DNA of 64,000 nucleotides. Source: Devosia sp. FJ2-5-3 (GTDB lineage Bacteria > Pseudomonadota > Alphaproteobacteria > Rhizobiales > Devosiaceae). This document shows, one piece after another, positions 17,035 to 26,038 of the stretch. Each line of letters begins with the position of its first letter. The stretch's first letter is position 1. Position numbers and translations under genes: made by a program. The stretch lies in the NCBI RefSeq assembly GCF_029201545.1, contig NZ_CP104007.1:3134501-3198500 (forward strand), in the 5' to 3' direction. The notes below the pieces were generated by a model. It was given only the letters and a program-made list of their open reading frames with translations, did not search any database and was not told the DNA's origin.

Positions 17035-18675
17035 TCAGCCGGCTATCCGCGCCGGCTGATGCAGTTCCCCTCGTGTCGAATCCTGCGCCGCATCAGTCTT
17101 CAACAGCTTGTATGTGATTGATTCATACAGAGCTTCAAAGGAGGCATCAATGATATTGGGCGAAACGCCGATGGTGACCCAGCGTTCGCCGCTGCCATCG
17201 CGACTTTCAACCAGTACACGGGTGACCGCGCCCGTGCCGCCGTCCAGGATACGCACCTTGAAATCGACCAGTTCGAGATCCTCGATGCGCGCGGAATAGA
17301 CGCCCAGATCCTTCCGCAAGGCGAGATCGAGCGCGTTGACCGGGCCATTGCCTTCGGCCACGGACATGAGCAGCTCGCCCTGGACGCGGAGTTTTACGAC
17401 CGCCTCGGTGACGGTGACTTCCTCGCCCTGGGCATTGTGGCGGCGCTCGACCATGGCGCGATAATGCTCGACGTCGAAAAAGCTCGGCAGCGTGCCGAGG
17501 ACGCGGCGGGCCAGAACGGCGAAGGACGCATCGGCGCCATCATAGGAATAGCCGCGGGCTTCGCGTTCCTTGACGGTGGCGAGGAGCTTTTCGAGGCGCG
17601 GATCGTCCTTTTCGAGGGCGATGTTGTGGCGGGCCAGGGCCGTCAGCAGATTGGACTTGCCGGCCTGCTGGCTGACCATGATGGAGCGTTCATTGCCGAC
17701 GCTTTCCGGCGGCACATGCTCATAGGTGGAAAAATCCTTGAGCAGCGCCGAGGCGTGGATGCCCGCCTTGGTGGCGAAGGCCGAGGCGCCGACATAGGGC
17801 GCCTGGCGGGCGGGAGCGCGGTTGAGGCGATCGTCGAAAGCGCGAGAAATATGGGTGAGGCGCTCGAGATGGTCAGCGGTGATGCCGGTTTCGAAACGCT
17901 CGGCATAGAAGGGTTTTAAGGCCAGCGTCGGGATCAGGGTGATGAGATTGGCATTGCCGCAGCGTTCGCCGAGACCATTGAGCGTGCCCTGGACCTGGCG
18001 GACGCCTGCCTCGATGGCGGCGAGTGCATTGGCGACAGCCTGGCCGGTATCGTCATGCGGGTGGATGCCGAGGCGGTCGCCGGGGGCGAATTTGAGCACT
18101 TTCCCGACGATCTCGCGGACTTCGGAGGGCATGGTGCCCCCATTGGTGTCGCAGAGCACGACCCAGCGGGCACCGGCGTCGAGGGCCGTGGTGATGCAGG
18201 TCAGCGCATATTCGGGATTGGCCTTGAACCCGTCGAAGAAATGCTCGAGGTCGATCAGGACCTCCTTGCCGGCGGCGGCGGCAGTGCGGACGGTATCGGC
18301 GATGCCCTCGATATGCTCTTCGGTGGTGGAGCCAAGCGCGAGCTCGACCTGATAGTCCCAGGCCTTGGCCACAAAGCAGGTGGCGTCGGCGGCGGAGTTG
18401 ACGAGGCCCTGCACGCCCGGGTCATTGGCGGCGGAGCGCCCTGCCCGCTTGGTCATGCCAAAAGCGGTGAAGGTCGCCTTGCGGGTGCGGCGGCTTTCAA
18501 AGAAGGCGGTATCGACCGGATTGGCGCCGGGATAGCCGCCTTCGATATAGTCGACGCCCAATTGTTCGAGCAGGTCAATAATGGCGATCTTGTCCTCGAG
18601 CGAGAATTCGATGCCGGCCGTCTGCGCACCGTCGCGCAGGGTCGTGTCGAAAAGATAGAGGCGTTCTCGGGACAT
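17035..18675 (-). CDS. cimA: Citramalate synthase
   Basis: This 546-residue member of the isopropylmalate/homocitrate synthase family begins with YLFDTTLRDGAQTAGIEFS and carries the metal-site HPHDDTGQAVANA and the GLGERCGNANL motif. A long C-terminal LeuA-type dimerisation and allosteric domain includes ITYKLLKTDAA. The length and the DGAQTAGIEFS variant point to CimA, which condenses pyruvate and acetyl-CoA to (R)-citramalate for threonine-independent isoleucine synthesis; 2-isopropylmalate synthase is less likely. The ATG at 18675 lies 17 bases after the first GFA gene, so it is probably co-transcribed with the genes above it. Confidence 0.88.
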   Translation of the reverse strand: MSRERLYLFDTTLRDGAQTAGIEFSLEDKIAIIDLLEQLGVDYIEGGYPGANPVDTAFFESRRTRKATFTAFGMTKRAGRSAANDPGVQGLVNSAADATCFVAKAWDYQVELALGSTTEEHIEGIADTVRTAAAAGKEVLIDLEHFFDGFKANPEYALTCITTALDAGARWVVLCDTNGGTMPSEVREIVGKVLKFAPGDRLGIHPHDDTGQAVANALAAIEAGVRQVQGTLNGLGERCGNANLITLIPTLALKPFYAERFETGITADHLERLTHISRAFDDRLNRAPARQAPYVGASAFATKAGIHASALLKDFSTYEHVPPESVGNERSIMVSQQAGKSNLLTALARHNIALEKDDPRLEKLLATVKEREARGYSYDGADASFAVLARRVLGTLPSFFDVEHYRAMVERRHNAQGEEVTVTEAVVKLRVQGELLMSVAEGNGPVNALDLALRKDLGVYSARIEDLELVDFKVRILDGGTGAVTRVLVESRDGSGERWVTIGVSPNIIDASFEALYESITYKLLKTDAAQDSTRGELHQPARIAG

Positions 18676-18692
18676 TTTCGGGCCTTGTCGGT

Positions 18693-19193
18693 CTAGTCTT
18701 GCTTGTGCGGGGGCCAGACAGTGGTGTCGTGGTCCGGATGCTGGTTGTTGGTGGACTGGATGGCGCTCCACCAATCCCGGTCGTCGGGCTGTTCGGTGAT
18801 CCCGCCATCCTCGATGCTCAGGAGCGTCGAGAACCAAGGCACGCGCGCCTCATTGCCCGTGTTGGCGCCGGGCGGGAAGTTTTCCGGGTGGTCGAGCGAG
18901 CCGATGGTGAAATTGACCCGGTCGCCGGAGAGGTCTTCGTAAAAGAGCGGCGTGCCGCAATCCCGGCAAAAGCCGCGATCGACATGGTCGGAACTGCGGA
19001 AACGGGCGGGCTCGCCGCGGGTCCAACTGATGGCCTCGCGGGGGGCGGCAACGAGGGCGGCAAAGATGTTGCCCACCGCCTTCTGGCACATTCGGCAGTG
19101 GCAGATGTGGGCATTGTCGAGCATTTCGGTGGCGTGGTAGCGCACGGCGCCGCACTGGCAGCCGCCGCTGACCTCGATGGCATAGCGTCTCAT
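18693..19193 (-). CDS. GFA family zinc protein (first of two tandem copies)
   Basis: This 166-residue GFA (glutathione-dependent formaldehyde-activating enzyme/CENP-V) fold protein has the zinc-ligand pattern GCQCGAVR, CHCRMCQK and FCRDCGTPLFY. The family name comes from an enzyme that speeds formaldehyde-glutathione adduct formation, but most members have no proven activity. The start overlaps the stop of the second GFA gene (ATGA). The two proteins end in similar NQHPDHDT segments, so they look like a tandem duplication. Confidence 0.87.
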   Translation of the reverse strand: MRRYAIEVSGGCQCGAVRYHATEMLDNAHICHCRMCQKAVGNIFAALVAAPREAISWTRGEPARFRSSDHVDRGFCRDCGTPLFYEDLSGDRVNFTIGSLDHPENFPPGANTGNEARVPWFSTLLSIEDGGITEQPDDRDWWSAIQSTNNQHPDHDTTVWPPHKQD

Positions 19194-19666
19194 TGATGCT
19201 CCTCGCGCGGCGGCCAGTCCTCGGTGTCGTGGTCCGGATGCTGGTTGGAGTGAATGCCGGCCATGAAATCGCGCCACTCGTCGCCGACCTCGGTCCGGAC
19301 AGGCAGGCTGGTGAGGCTGTCGAAAAAGGGCAGCTTGTCGGTGGGGTTCACCTGGATTTCCGGCGCAGCGACGGTGGGGTCATCGAACGTGCCGATGGCC
19401 AGTTCCAGCCCGAAACGCGTTTCATAGGCGAGCGGCGTGCCGCATTCTCCGCAGAAGGCGCGGCGGGCAGCGTTTGAGCTCTGGAACCATTTGGGCTGGC
19501 CGCGGGTCCATGTGGCGTTGTGGGCGGTGACCAGCGGGCCGAAAAAGCCGCCGAATGCCTTCTGGCACATGCGGCAATGGCAGATGGACGGGCGACCCAG
19601 ACGGGTCACCCTGAAACGCACGGCGCCGCATTGGCAGCCGCCTGTATGCTCCTCAGCCTGGGGCAT
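19190..19666 (-). CDS. GFA family zinc protein (second of two tandem copies)
   Basis: This 158-residue GFA-fold protein has GGCQCGAVRF, CHCRMCQKAFGG and FCGECGTPLAY as zinc-binding cysteine groups. It is a clear paralogue of the gene directly downstream, with the same C-terminal NQHPDHDT segment. The ATG at 19666 has GGAGG about ten bases upstream and overlaps the end of the VOC gene by 14 bases. The substrate is not known. Confidence 0.87.
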   Translation of the reverse strand: MPQAEEHTGGCQCGAVRFRVTRLGRPSICHCRMCQKAFGGFFGPLVTAHNATWTRGQPKWFQSSNAARRAFCGECGTPLAYETRFGLELAIGTFDDPTVAAPEIQVNPTDKLPFFDSLTSLPVRTEVGDEWRDFMAGIHSNQHPDHDTEDWPPREEHQ

Positions 19667-20036
19667 GGCACACCGCCTCCACATTGTTTCCATCGGGGTC
19701 GATCACGAAGGCCGCGTAGTAATTGGGATGGTAGTCGGGGCGCAGGCCCGGGCCGCCATTGTCGCGCCCGCCATTGGCCATGGCAGCGGCATAGAAGGCG
19801 TCGACTTCGGCGCGGGTCTTGGCAGAGAAGGCATAGTGGCGACCGGGGCCGGGCTCACGGCTCTCGGTCAGCCAGAAATCGGGCTTGTCCCGGCCATAGC
19901 CTCCGACCTTGAGGCCGCCGGTATATTCCTCCGGCACCTGATTGAGCAGGGTGACGCCCAGCGGGGCCAAGGCCGCATCGTAAAAGGCCTTGGCCTTGTT
20001 CCAGTCCGCGACAAGAATTCCGACGTGATCAAGCAT
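19653..20036 (-). CDS. VOC (glyoxalase/bleomycin resistance) family protein
   Basis: This 127-residue vicinal-oxygen-chelate protein begins MLDHVGILVADWNKAKAFYD and ends YAAFVIDPDGNNVEAVCH, the typical strand and metal-ligand framing of the family. Such proteins include glyoxalases, dioxygenases and thiol transferases, and this one cannot be assigned. Its start overlaps the end of the DUF559 gene and its end overlaps the second GFA gene, so translation is tightly coupled. Next to GFA proteins, a role in glutathione adduct chemistry is possible but speculative. Confidence 0.83.
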   Translation of the reverse strand: MLDHVGILVADWNKAKAFYDAALAPLGVTLLNQVPEEYTGGLKVGGYGRDKPDFWLTESREPGPGRHYAFSAKTRAEVDAFYAAAMANGGRDNGGPGLRPDYHPNYYAAFVIDPDGNNVEAVCHAPG

Positions 20037-20469
20037 GGTGGTCTCCTCTGGTGATGGAAGCACCACAGGAGTTTGCCGAAGCGTCAGGAGTTGTCAGGAG
20101 GCTTGGGTTCTGCAGTGCGGCCCAGATCGTCTCCATAACCGGATCTGGCTGGGCGAGGATGTCGTTGTTCCAGCAACGGAGGACCCGAAAACCTTGGGTC
20201 TTGAAATAGCCATCGCGGGTCAGATCGCGGACATCGTCTGCGTGCTGACTGCCATCGGCTTCAATGATCAGCTTGGCAGAGAGGCAGACGAAGTCGGCTA
20301 TGTAGGGGCCACATGGCATCTGCCGGCGGAACTTGTAGCTGGCAAATCGGCGGCCTCTGAGAAGGGACCATAGTCTGGCCTCAGCTTCCGTTGGGGCATG
20401 GCGCATGCTCTTGGCGAACTTGCGAAGCACGTTTGTTTTTGGCGTTCGGAATGGATTACGATCAGCCAT
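20029..20469 (-). CDS. DUF559 domain protein (Vsr-like nuclease fold)
   Basis: This 146-residue protein has the DUF559 pattern: ARSMR-like KSMRHAPTEAEARLWSLLRG, RRFASYKFRRQMPCGPYIADFVC, then LIIEADGSQH and GFRVLRCWNNDI. The D and E-x-D residues form a PD-(D/E)XK-like active site related to Vsr endonuclease. Family members are common and mostly uncharacterised. The ATG at 20469 was taken because the region above it is repeat DNA. It is first in the overlapping run that leads into the VOC and GFA genes. Confidence 0.85.
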   Translation of the reverse strand: MADRNPFRTPKTNVLRKFAKSMRHAPTEAEARLWSLLRGRRFASYKFRRQMPCGPYIADFVCLSAKLIIEADGSQHADDVRDLTRDGYFKTQGFRVLRCWNNDILAQPDPVMETIWAALQNPSLLTTPDASANSCGASITRGDHHA

Positions 20470-20474
20470 AAGAG

Positions 20475-20660
20475 CCCCCTCATCCGCCCTTCGGGCACCT
20501 TCTCCCTCGAGGGGAGAAGGGGGCACCGAGTGTGTGGCGAGGACACTACGATTTTTTGCAGCATAGTGAGAAGGGAGCACTGCATGCACACCACGCACCG
20601 TCTTTCCCTCTCCCCTTGAGGGAGAGGGCGGATTGGCCGGAGGCCAAGACGGGTGAGGGG
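20475..20660. repeat. Palindromic rhizobial-type repeats between cysS and DUF559 genes
   Basis: Two elements fill this gap. At about 20479-20535, CCGCCCTTCGGGCACC is followed by TTCTCCCTCGAGGGGAGAA, a near-perfect palindrome. At about 20602-20660, CCCTCTCCCCTTGAGGGAGAGGG forms a second hairpin followed by GGCGGATTGGCCGGAGGCC. Both look like dispersed intergenic repeats of alphaproteobacteria. They separate cysS from the DUF559 operon. Confidence 0.78.
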
Positions 20661-20675
20661 TGGAGGCAGGTGTCA

Positions 20676-22091
20676 TTACCGCTTCACTTCCCACTTTGTC
20701 TGGCGCTGGCCAGCTTCGTCCTTGTAATCGAGCAGGGCAATGCCCTGGGCGGCGAGGTCGGTGCGGATGGCGTCGGCGCGGGAGAAATCCTTGGCGTTGA
20801 GGGCGTCAAGGCGTTCGGCGATGGCGGTGGCGATGTGCTGGGGCGGCTCCCAACTCTCATCGGAGCCGATGACGGAATCGAGGGTGAAGCCGAGGAAAAC
20901 GAGGGACGCCGAGAGCGCCCCAGCGGCATCGGCCTCGCCGCGATTGGCACGGCGGGCGAGAGCATCGAGCGCGACGCTGGCGCGGTGAAAACCGAGATCG
21001 TCGGCGAGCGCGGTGATCACGTCGGCGTCGGGTTCGGAGGCCGGGGCGTCCGCATTGCGGGCGGCGCGCTGCCAGTCGCGCAGCTTGGCTTCGGCTTCCT
21101 CCAGACGACGGGACGAGAAGTCGATGGGCTCGCGGTAATGGGTCATCAGCATGGCGAGGCGCAGGACTTCGCCGGGCCAGGCGTGGCCGCCAAGGGCACC
21201 GGTCTGGAGCAGATCGTTGATGGTGACGAAATTGCCCAGGCTCTTGGACATTTTCTGACCTTCGACCTGCAGGAACCCGTTGTGCATCCAAACATTGGCC
21301 ATGGAGTGGCTGCCATGGGCGCAACGGGACTGGGCGATCTCGTTTTCGTGGTGCGGGAAGATAAGGTCGAGCCCGCCGCCGTGGATATCAAAGGTCTTGC
21401 CGAGATAGCGCTCGGACATGGCCGAGCATTCGATGTGCCAGCCGGGACGGCCACGGCCCCAGGGGCTGTCCCAGCCCGGCTCATTGTCGGAGGAGAGTTT
21501 CCAGAGCACGAAATCGGCAGGGTTTTTCTTGTGAGCCTCGACGGCGATGCGCGCGCCGGCCAAATTGTCCTCGAGATTACGCCCGGAAAGCTGGCCGTAA
21601 TCAGGCATGGACTGGGTGTCGAACAGGACTTCGCCCGAGGTTGCATAGGCGTGGCCGCGCTCGAGCAGGGCCGAAATCAGGACCTGCATCTCGACGATGT
21701 TCTCGGTGGCGCGAGGCTGATGGGTGGGATCGAGCGTGCCCAGCGCCTTCACGTCGGCGAGAAACTGCGTCTCGGTCTTTTCGGTGACCTTGCGGATGGC
21801 GTCGTTGAGCGGCAGATCGGGGAAATCGCGCAGGGCGCGCGCGTTGATCTTGTCATCGACGTCGGTGATGTTGCGCACATAGGTGACATGGCTCTCGCCA
21901 TAGACATGGCGCAGCAGGCGGAACAGCAGATCGAAGACGATGACCGGGCGCGCATTGCCGATATGGGCGAAGTCATAGACGGTGGGGCCGCAGACATACA
22001 TGCGCACATTGGAGGCATCCATGGGCTCGAAGGGCGCCTTGGTGCGGGTGAGCGTATTGTAGAGAGAAAGCTGCGGCTTTGCCGAATTCAT
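20676..22091 (-). CDS. cysS: Cysteinyl-tRNA synthetase
   Basis: This 471-residue class I synthetase attaches cysteine to tRNA-Cys. It carries the HIGH-like motif in FAHIGNAR, the zinc/substrate segment [26 protein letters not shown], and KMSKSLGNF. The C-terminal anticodon-binding part ([14 protein letters not shown]) is complete. AGGAAG precedes the ATG by six bases. It is transcribed alone on the minus strand, upstream of repeat DNA. Confidence 0.97.
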   Translation of the reverse strand: MNSAKPQLSLYNTLTRTKAPFEPMDASNVRMYVCGPTVYDFAHIGNARPVIVFDLLFRLLRHVYGESHVTYVRNITDVDDKINARALRDFPDLPLNDAIRKVTEKTETQFLADVKALGTLDPTHQPRATENIVEMQVLISALLERGHAYATSGEVLFDTQSMPDYGQLSGRNLEDNLAGARIAVEAHKKNPADFVLWKLSSDNEPGWDSPWGRGRPGWHIECSAMSERYLGKTFDIHGGGLDLIFPHHENEIAQSRCAHGSHSMANVWMHNGFLQVEGQKMSKSLGNFVTINDLLQTGALGGHAWPGEVLRLAMLMTHYREPIDFSSRRLEEAEAKLRDWQRAARNADAPASEPDADVITALADDLGFHRASVALDALARRANRGEADAAGALSASLVFLGFTLDSVIGSDESWEPPQHIATAIAERLDALNAKDFSRADAIRTDLAAQGIALLDYKDEAGQRQTKWEVKR

Positions 22092-22465
22092 GGAAGGCTT
22101 CCTGATGGCCAGACGTGGTGTCCTGGCGGGGAGCCTCTATCCTTGAAAACCTATCGGGATGAAGAAGACCGCTCCGCCAACATTTCCAGTTAGCAGATAA
22201 TAATGGTGCAGTCGGTAATCTGAACGACAAGGGTCTTCATGGGGCGGAGAGTGACCGCCCGCGCCCAAGAAATCAAGCTCAAAACAAAAAGAGGGCGGCC
22301 CGGAGGCCGCCCATTTCGCTTTGGAGGCGAATATCACCCTTGGGGGATGATGGCTTTGCCACGCCGGGGGACAACGCCACCCATCGACATGCTCTGCGAT
22401 GACGTTTGCACGGCGAGGGGAAACGCCCAACGGCCACACGGGAATGTTATCGTCGCAAGCGCTGC
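22092..22465. other. 374-base intergenic region
   Basis: This region lies between cysS (transcribed leftwards from 22091) and the end of the FAH-family gene at 22466. It should hold the cysS promoter; a CATTAT hexamer on the minus strand near 22200 is a possible -10 element. It also holds the terminator at 22281-22312. The remainder (22313-22465) shows no feature I can name. Confidence 0.5.
22281..22312 (-). terminator. Rho-independent terminator after the FAH-family gene
   Basis: On the minus strand GGGCGGCC pairs perfectly with GGCCGCCC around a four-base loop and is followed by TCTTTTTGTTTTG. It lies about 150 bases beyond the FAH-family stop. Confidence 0.85.
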
Positions 22466-23470
22466 CTATCCCGCCGTCTGGACGAGATTATCCATGTCGC
22501 CGAAAACCGACTGCCCGTCCTTGCCGATGGCGGCGATGCGCAGGCGATCGCCGGCCTTGAGAAAAGGCGTGCGGGCGGCACCGAACTTGGCCTTTTCCGA
22601 TGTGCGCGCTTCGGCGATGCAGGCAAAGCCGATGCCGTTTTCCTTGATCGGCAGGGTTTCGTCGTGTCGATTGGCGATCGTGCCCGAACCGATGATGGTT
22701 CCCGCGGACAGGCGGCGGGTGCGGGCGGCCTCGAGGATCATGTCGATGAAATCGAAATGCACGTCGATGCCGGCATTGGGTTGGCCATAGAGCGTGCCGT
22801 TGACCTCGACGCGGAGAGGCAGGTGCAGCCGGTTGTTGCGCCAATTGTCGCCGAGTGCGGCCAGCGTCATGGCGAAGGGCGCAAAAACTGTGGATGGCTT
22901 GGCATGGAAAAAGCCAAAGCCGTTTTGAAGATCGTCGGCGACGAGGCGGCGCAGGGAAACGTCGTTGCAGATGGTGACAAGGCGGATCGCCGCCTCGGCC
23001 TCTTCCCGACTTGGCCGCATGGGAACGGCGCCGATGAAGATGGCGACTTCCGCCTCGAAATCGAGGGCGAGGTCGTCTTCGGGAACGATGATGGGATCGG
23101 TCGGGGCCAGCATGGTGTCCGAGCCGCCTTGATAGAGCATCGGCCGGACGGACTGGAGCTCCTCATCCTTGCTGCCCTTGAGCGATCGTACCCGCTCGAG
23201 ATGGCCCATATAGCCGGACCCATCGATCCACTGATAGGCGCGCGGCAAAGGCGCAAGGGCAGCGGCGCTGTCGAAAGCCTGGCCGGCGATGGCGCCGGTG
23301 TCGAGTTCGACGGCAAGGGCCTCGAGCGCGGGCGCGGCATTGTCCCAATCATCGAGGGCGGCCTGGAGGTAAGGCGCGATGCGCCCGGCGGAAACGAAGC
23401 GCGTTCCATCCTTCGAGACGACCACGAGCTGGCCATCGGGCCGCGCGGAGCGCAACGTTGCGAGTTTCAT
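22466..23470 (-). CDS. Fumarylacetoacetate hydrolase (FAH) family protein
   Basis: This 334-residue protein has the FAH fold motifs DFEAEVAIFIGA (metal-binding acidic residues), ICNDVSLRRL and GTIIGSGTIANR. The full-length form with an extra N-terminal domain (MKLATLRSARPDGQLVVVSKDG) resembles the fumarylacetoacetase and acylpyruvase group that cleaves carbon-carbon bonds next to a keto group. The substrate is unassigned because no aromatic-degradation genes are adjacent. The ATG at 23470 has GGGAG ten bases upstream; a GTG nine bases earlier is too close to that site. Confidence 0.87.
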   Translation of the reverse strand: MKLATLRSARPDGQLVVVSKDGTRFVSAGRIAPYLQAALDDWDNAAPALEALAVELDTGAIAGQAFDSAAALAPLPRAYQWIDGSGYMGHLERVRSLKGSKDEELQSVRPMLYQGGSDTMLAPTDPIIVPEDDLALDFEAEVAIFIGAVPMRPSREEAEAAIRLVTICNDVSLRRLVADDLQNGFGFFHAKPSTVFAPFAMTLAALGDNWRNNRLHLPLRVEVNGTLYGQPNAGIDVHFDFIDMILEAARTRRLSAGTIIGSGTIANRHDETLPIKENGIGFACIAEARTSEKAKFGAARTPFLKAGDRLRIAAIGKDGQSVFGDMDNLVQTAG

Positions 23471-23610
23471 AAGGGGCACATCTCCCGGAATAGTGTTGCT
23501 CTCAGGCGATATCGCCGTGCAACCTCGTCGCTATAATGTTGCCATCTGCCCTAGCGATGTCTTAAGGCGGCACAAGGCCAGAAGTTGCGGCTGGCGAACA
23601 GGACGACACA

Positions 23611-24768
23611 GTGATTTTCAGTTCTACCGGCGCTCGCGCCCTGGTGCTTCTCCTTTTGGCAGCGGCCATGTTCACATTGGACGTCCAGACTGCCCATGCG
23701 CAGGCCGCCCAATGCCGCCAGCTCGAGAGCGCCTTGCGCCAGTTCGACCGCAATGGCGATTTCCGCCAGCTGCAGAACAATTCGCAGGCGGTGCGCGACC
23801 TGGCCCGCCAGGTGCAGAATGCCGAAAGCCAGTATATCCGCCAGGGCTGTAATGACGATGCCAAGGCGGGGCGGACGCTGACGCCCCAATGCCAGGACGT
23901 CGGACGGGCCGTGCTGCGGCTGCGCGATCAATATGCGCAGGTCGCCCAGTCGGTTGAAACGGCCGGCGCCGTGGCGCAGCAGCGTGAAGCGATCCTGCAG
24001 GAAATGGCGCGATTCGGCTGCAATGCCGGCTCGAGCGCGACCTTCAACCAGGACCGGCAGTCGGTTTTCGACCGCATTTTCGGCACGACCTCGGAAGGCG
24101 ATTTCACCGACGGCGATTTCGTCGATGGCGGGGACTATTGGGGCTATCAGGGCTACTCCACGGTGCGGACCGTCTGCGTGCGCCTCAGCGACGGGTATTT
24201 CTGGCCCATCAGCTATTCGACGCTGACCGATTATATCGGCAATGACGCCCAGCAATGCCAGGCGATGTGTCCCAATACCCCAGTAGAACTCTATTATTAC
24301 GACAATCCCGGCCAGGAGCCGGAGCAGATGCGCAATATGGGCGGCACGCCCTATACATCGCTGGGGACGGCTTTTGCCTATCGCACCAAATTCGACAGCG
24401 ATGCGAGCTGCCGGGTGGCGCCCAAATCGGACGGGACGGTGACGCTGGCCGATGGCGAGGACGGCAGCGGCCGGGCGATGATCGAGATTGCCGGGGCAAG
24501 CTTCCCCCTGCCCCTGCGCGATCCGCGCGGTGTCGTGCCTGTGACGGTGGCCGCAGTGGCGACGCCCGCTGCCGTGGACACGGTGGCGCTGGTGGATGTG
24601 CCCCTGCCCCGCCCGCGTCCGGCCGGTCCCGGCGAAATCGCCGTGCGGCCATCGGCCAACACGGCGTCGAACGAAACCGAATTGCGGATCGTCCATTTCG
24701 GCGAGAAGGCCGTCAGGGTAGTCGGGCCAGACACTCCGTACGCCCAAGCAGGACGAGCAGGCTCTTGA
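23611..24768 (+). CDS. DUF2865 domain-containing exported protein
   Basis: This 385-residue protein starts with GTG and has a signal peptide ending VQTAHAQA (about residue 31). An alpha-helical, glutamine-rich region with conserved cysteines follows, then the DUF2865 core VRTVCVRLSDGYFWPISYST with CQAMCPNTPVELYYY. DUF2865 is typical of Hyphomicrobiales and has no known function. The C-terminal part is rich in Ala, Val and Pro. Its last 56 bases overlap the 3' end of gltX on the other strand. Confidence 0.8.
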   Translation: MIFSSTGARALVLLLLAAAMFTLDVQTAHAQAAQCRQLESALRQFDRNGDFRQLQNNSQAVRDLARQVQNAESQYIRQGCNDDAKAGRTLTPQCQDVGRAVLRLRDQYAQVAQSVETAGAVAQQREAILQEMARFGCNAGSSATFNQDRQSVFDRIFGTTSEGDFTDGDFVDGGDYWGYQGYSTVRTVCVRLSDGYFWPISYSTLTDYIGNDAQQCQAMCPNTPVELYYYDNPGQEPEQMRNMGGTPYTSLGTAFAYRTKFDSDASCRVAPKSDGTVTLADGEDGSGRAMIEIAGASFPLPLRDPRGVVPVTVAAVATPAAVDTVALVDVPLPRPRPAGPGEIAVRPSANTASNETELRIVHFGEKAVRVVGPDTPYAQAGRAGS

Positions 24769-26038
24769 GCTCGGGGCCATCCGAGCGGCCCGTCAGCGCC
24801 AGGCGAAGCGGCATGAACAGTGCCTTGCCCTTGCGACCGGTCGCGGTCTTGAGCGCATCGGTCCATTTGCTCCAAGTGGTGTCGTCCCAGGGGTCGGGCG
24901 GCAGCAGGGCCTTGGCAAGCGCCAGGAAGTCACGATCTTCCGGCGCGTAGGCCGGCTCGACCGGGCCAGTGACGAGCTTTGACCACTCGGCAATGTCGCC
25001 GAAGCGCACAAGATTTTCGCGCAGCAGCATCCAGATGGCTTCGCCTTCAAGACCGAGGGCGGAGAGACGTGGCGCAGCTTGTTCGTAACTCAAGGCGTGG
25101 ACGAGGCGGGCGTTGAGCCCATCGAGCTCGGCGGGATCGAAACGAGCAGCGCCATGGGAGATCATGGAAAGCTCGAGCCGAGCAGCAATGTCATCGAGGC
25201 CGGCATAGGGTTCGATGGGCAGGCTGGTGCCGGTGAGGGTCGCCATGATGGCGATGGCCATCGGCTCGTAGCCCTCGGCGCGGAAATCGGCGATGGACTG
25301 GGAGCCGAGGCGCTTGGAGAAGCCCTGCCCCTGCGCATCGGTGAGGAGATTGTGGTGGGCGAACTGGGGGATCGCGCCGCCCAGGGCCTCGATGATCTCG
25401 ATCTGCGTACCGGTATTGGAGACGTGGTCCTCGCCGCGGATGACATGGGTTACGCCAAGGTCGATGTCGTCCACCACGGAGGGCAGCGTGTAGAGATAGC
25501 TGCCATCGGCGCGGATCAGGACCGGGTCCGACATGGACGCGGTGTTGACCGTCTGGGCACCCTTGATCAGGTCATTGAACTGAACCGGACGACCATCGAG
25601 CTTGAAACGCCAATGGGGCTTGCGGCCTTCGGCTTCGAGGCGGGCGCGGTCCTCGGCGCTGAGCTCGAGCGCAGCACGATCATAGATCGGGGGCTTGCCG
25701 AGGAGGCGGGCCCGGGCGCGCTTGCGGTCGAGCTCTTCCTCGGTTTCGTAGCAGGCATAAAGCCGGCCGGAGGCGATCAGCTTGTCGCGGGCAGCGTCAT
25801 AAAGATCGGTGCGCTCGGACTGGCGGACGAGCAGATCCGGCACGACACCGAGCCAGGCCAGATCTTCCTCGATGCCATCGGCGAAGGCTCGGGTGGAGCG
25901 GGCGTGATCGGTATCATCCATGCGCAGGATGTAGCGGCCACCATTGCGGCGGGCGAAGAACCAGTTCAGCAGCGCCGGCCGCGCATTGCCAAGGTGAATG
26001 CGGCCAGTGGGGGACGGTGCCCAGCGTACGACTGTCAT
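24713..26038 (-). CDS. gltX: Glutamyl-tRNA synthetase (second-copy type)
   Basis: This 441-residue class I synthetase opens with WAPSPTGRIHLGNAR, where HLGN is the HIGH-like motif (15-18), and carries LYTLPSVVDDID, VIRGEDHVSNT and QGFSKRLGS (238-246). The usual KLSKR reads GFSKR, keeping the second lysine. Alphaproteobacteria often have two GltX forms, one of which mainly charges tRNA-Gln; the shorter length suggests this is one of the pair, but the tRNA specificity cannot be read here. Its start overlaps the nadE stop by one base. Confidence 0.9.
   Translation of the reverse strand: MTVVRWAPSPTGRIHLGNARPALLNWFFARRNGGRYILRMDDTDHARSTRAFADGIEEDLAWLGVVPDLLVRQSERTDLYDAARDKLIASGRLYACYETEEELDRKRARARLLGKPPIYDRAALELSAEDRARLEAEGRKPHWRFKLDGRPVQFNDLIKGAQTVNTASMSDPVLIRADGSYLYTLPSVVDDIDLGVTHVIRGEDHVSNTGTQIEIIEALGGAIPQFAHHNLLTDAQGQGFSKRLGSQSIADFRAEGYEPMAIAIMATLTGTSLPIEPYAGLDDIAARLELSMISHGAARFDPAELDGLNARLVHALSYEQAAPRLSALGLEGEAIWMLLRENLVRFGDIAEWSKLVTGPVEPAYAPEDRDFLALAKALLPPDPWDDTTWSKWTDALKTATGRKGKALFMPLRLALTGRSDGPELKSLLVLLGRTECLARLP

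Noticed and set aside
22137..22439. A 100-codon minus-strand ORF after the FAH-family gene
   Set aside because: It reads straight through a strong rho-independent terminator and has no family pattern.
23505..23516. GGCGATATCGCC palindrome between the FAH-family and DUF2865 genes
   Set aside because: It is a perfect 12-base palindrome but no regulator gene is adjacent and its composition is common in high-GC DNA, so it was not called an operator.
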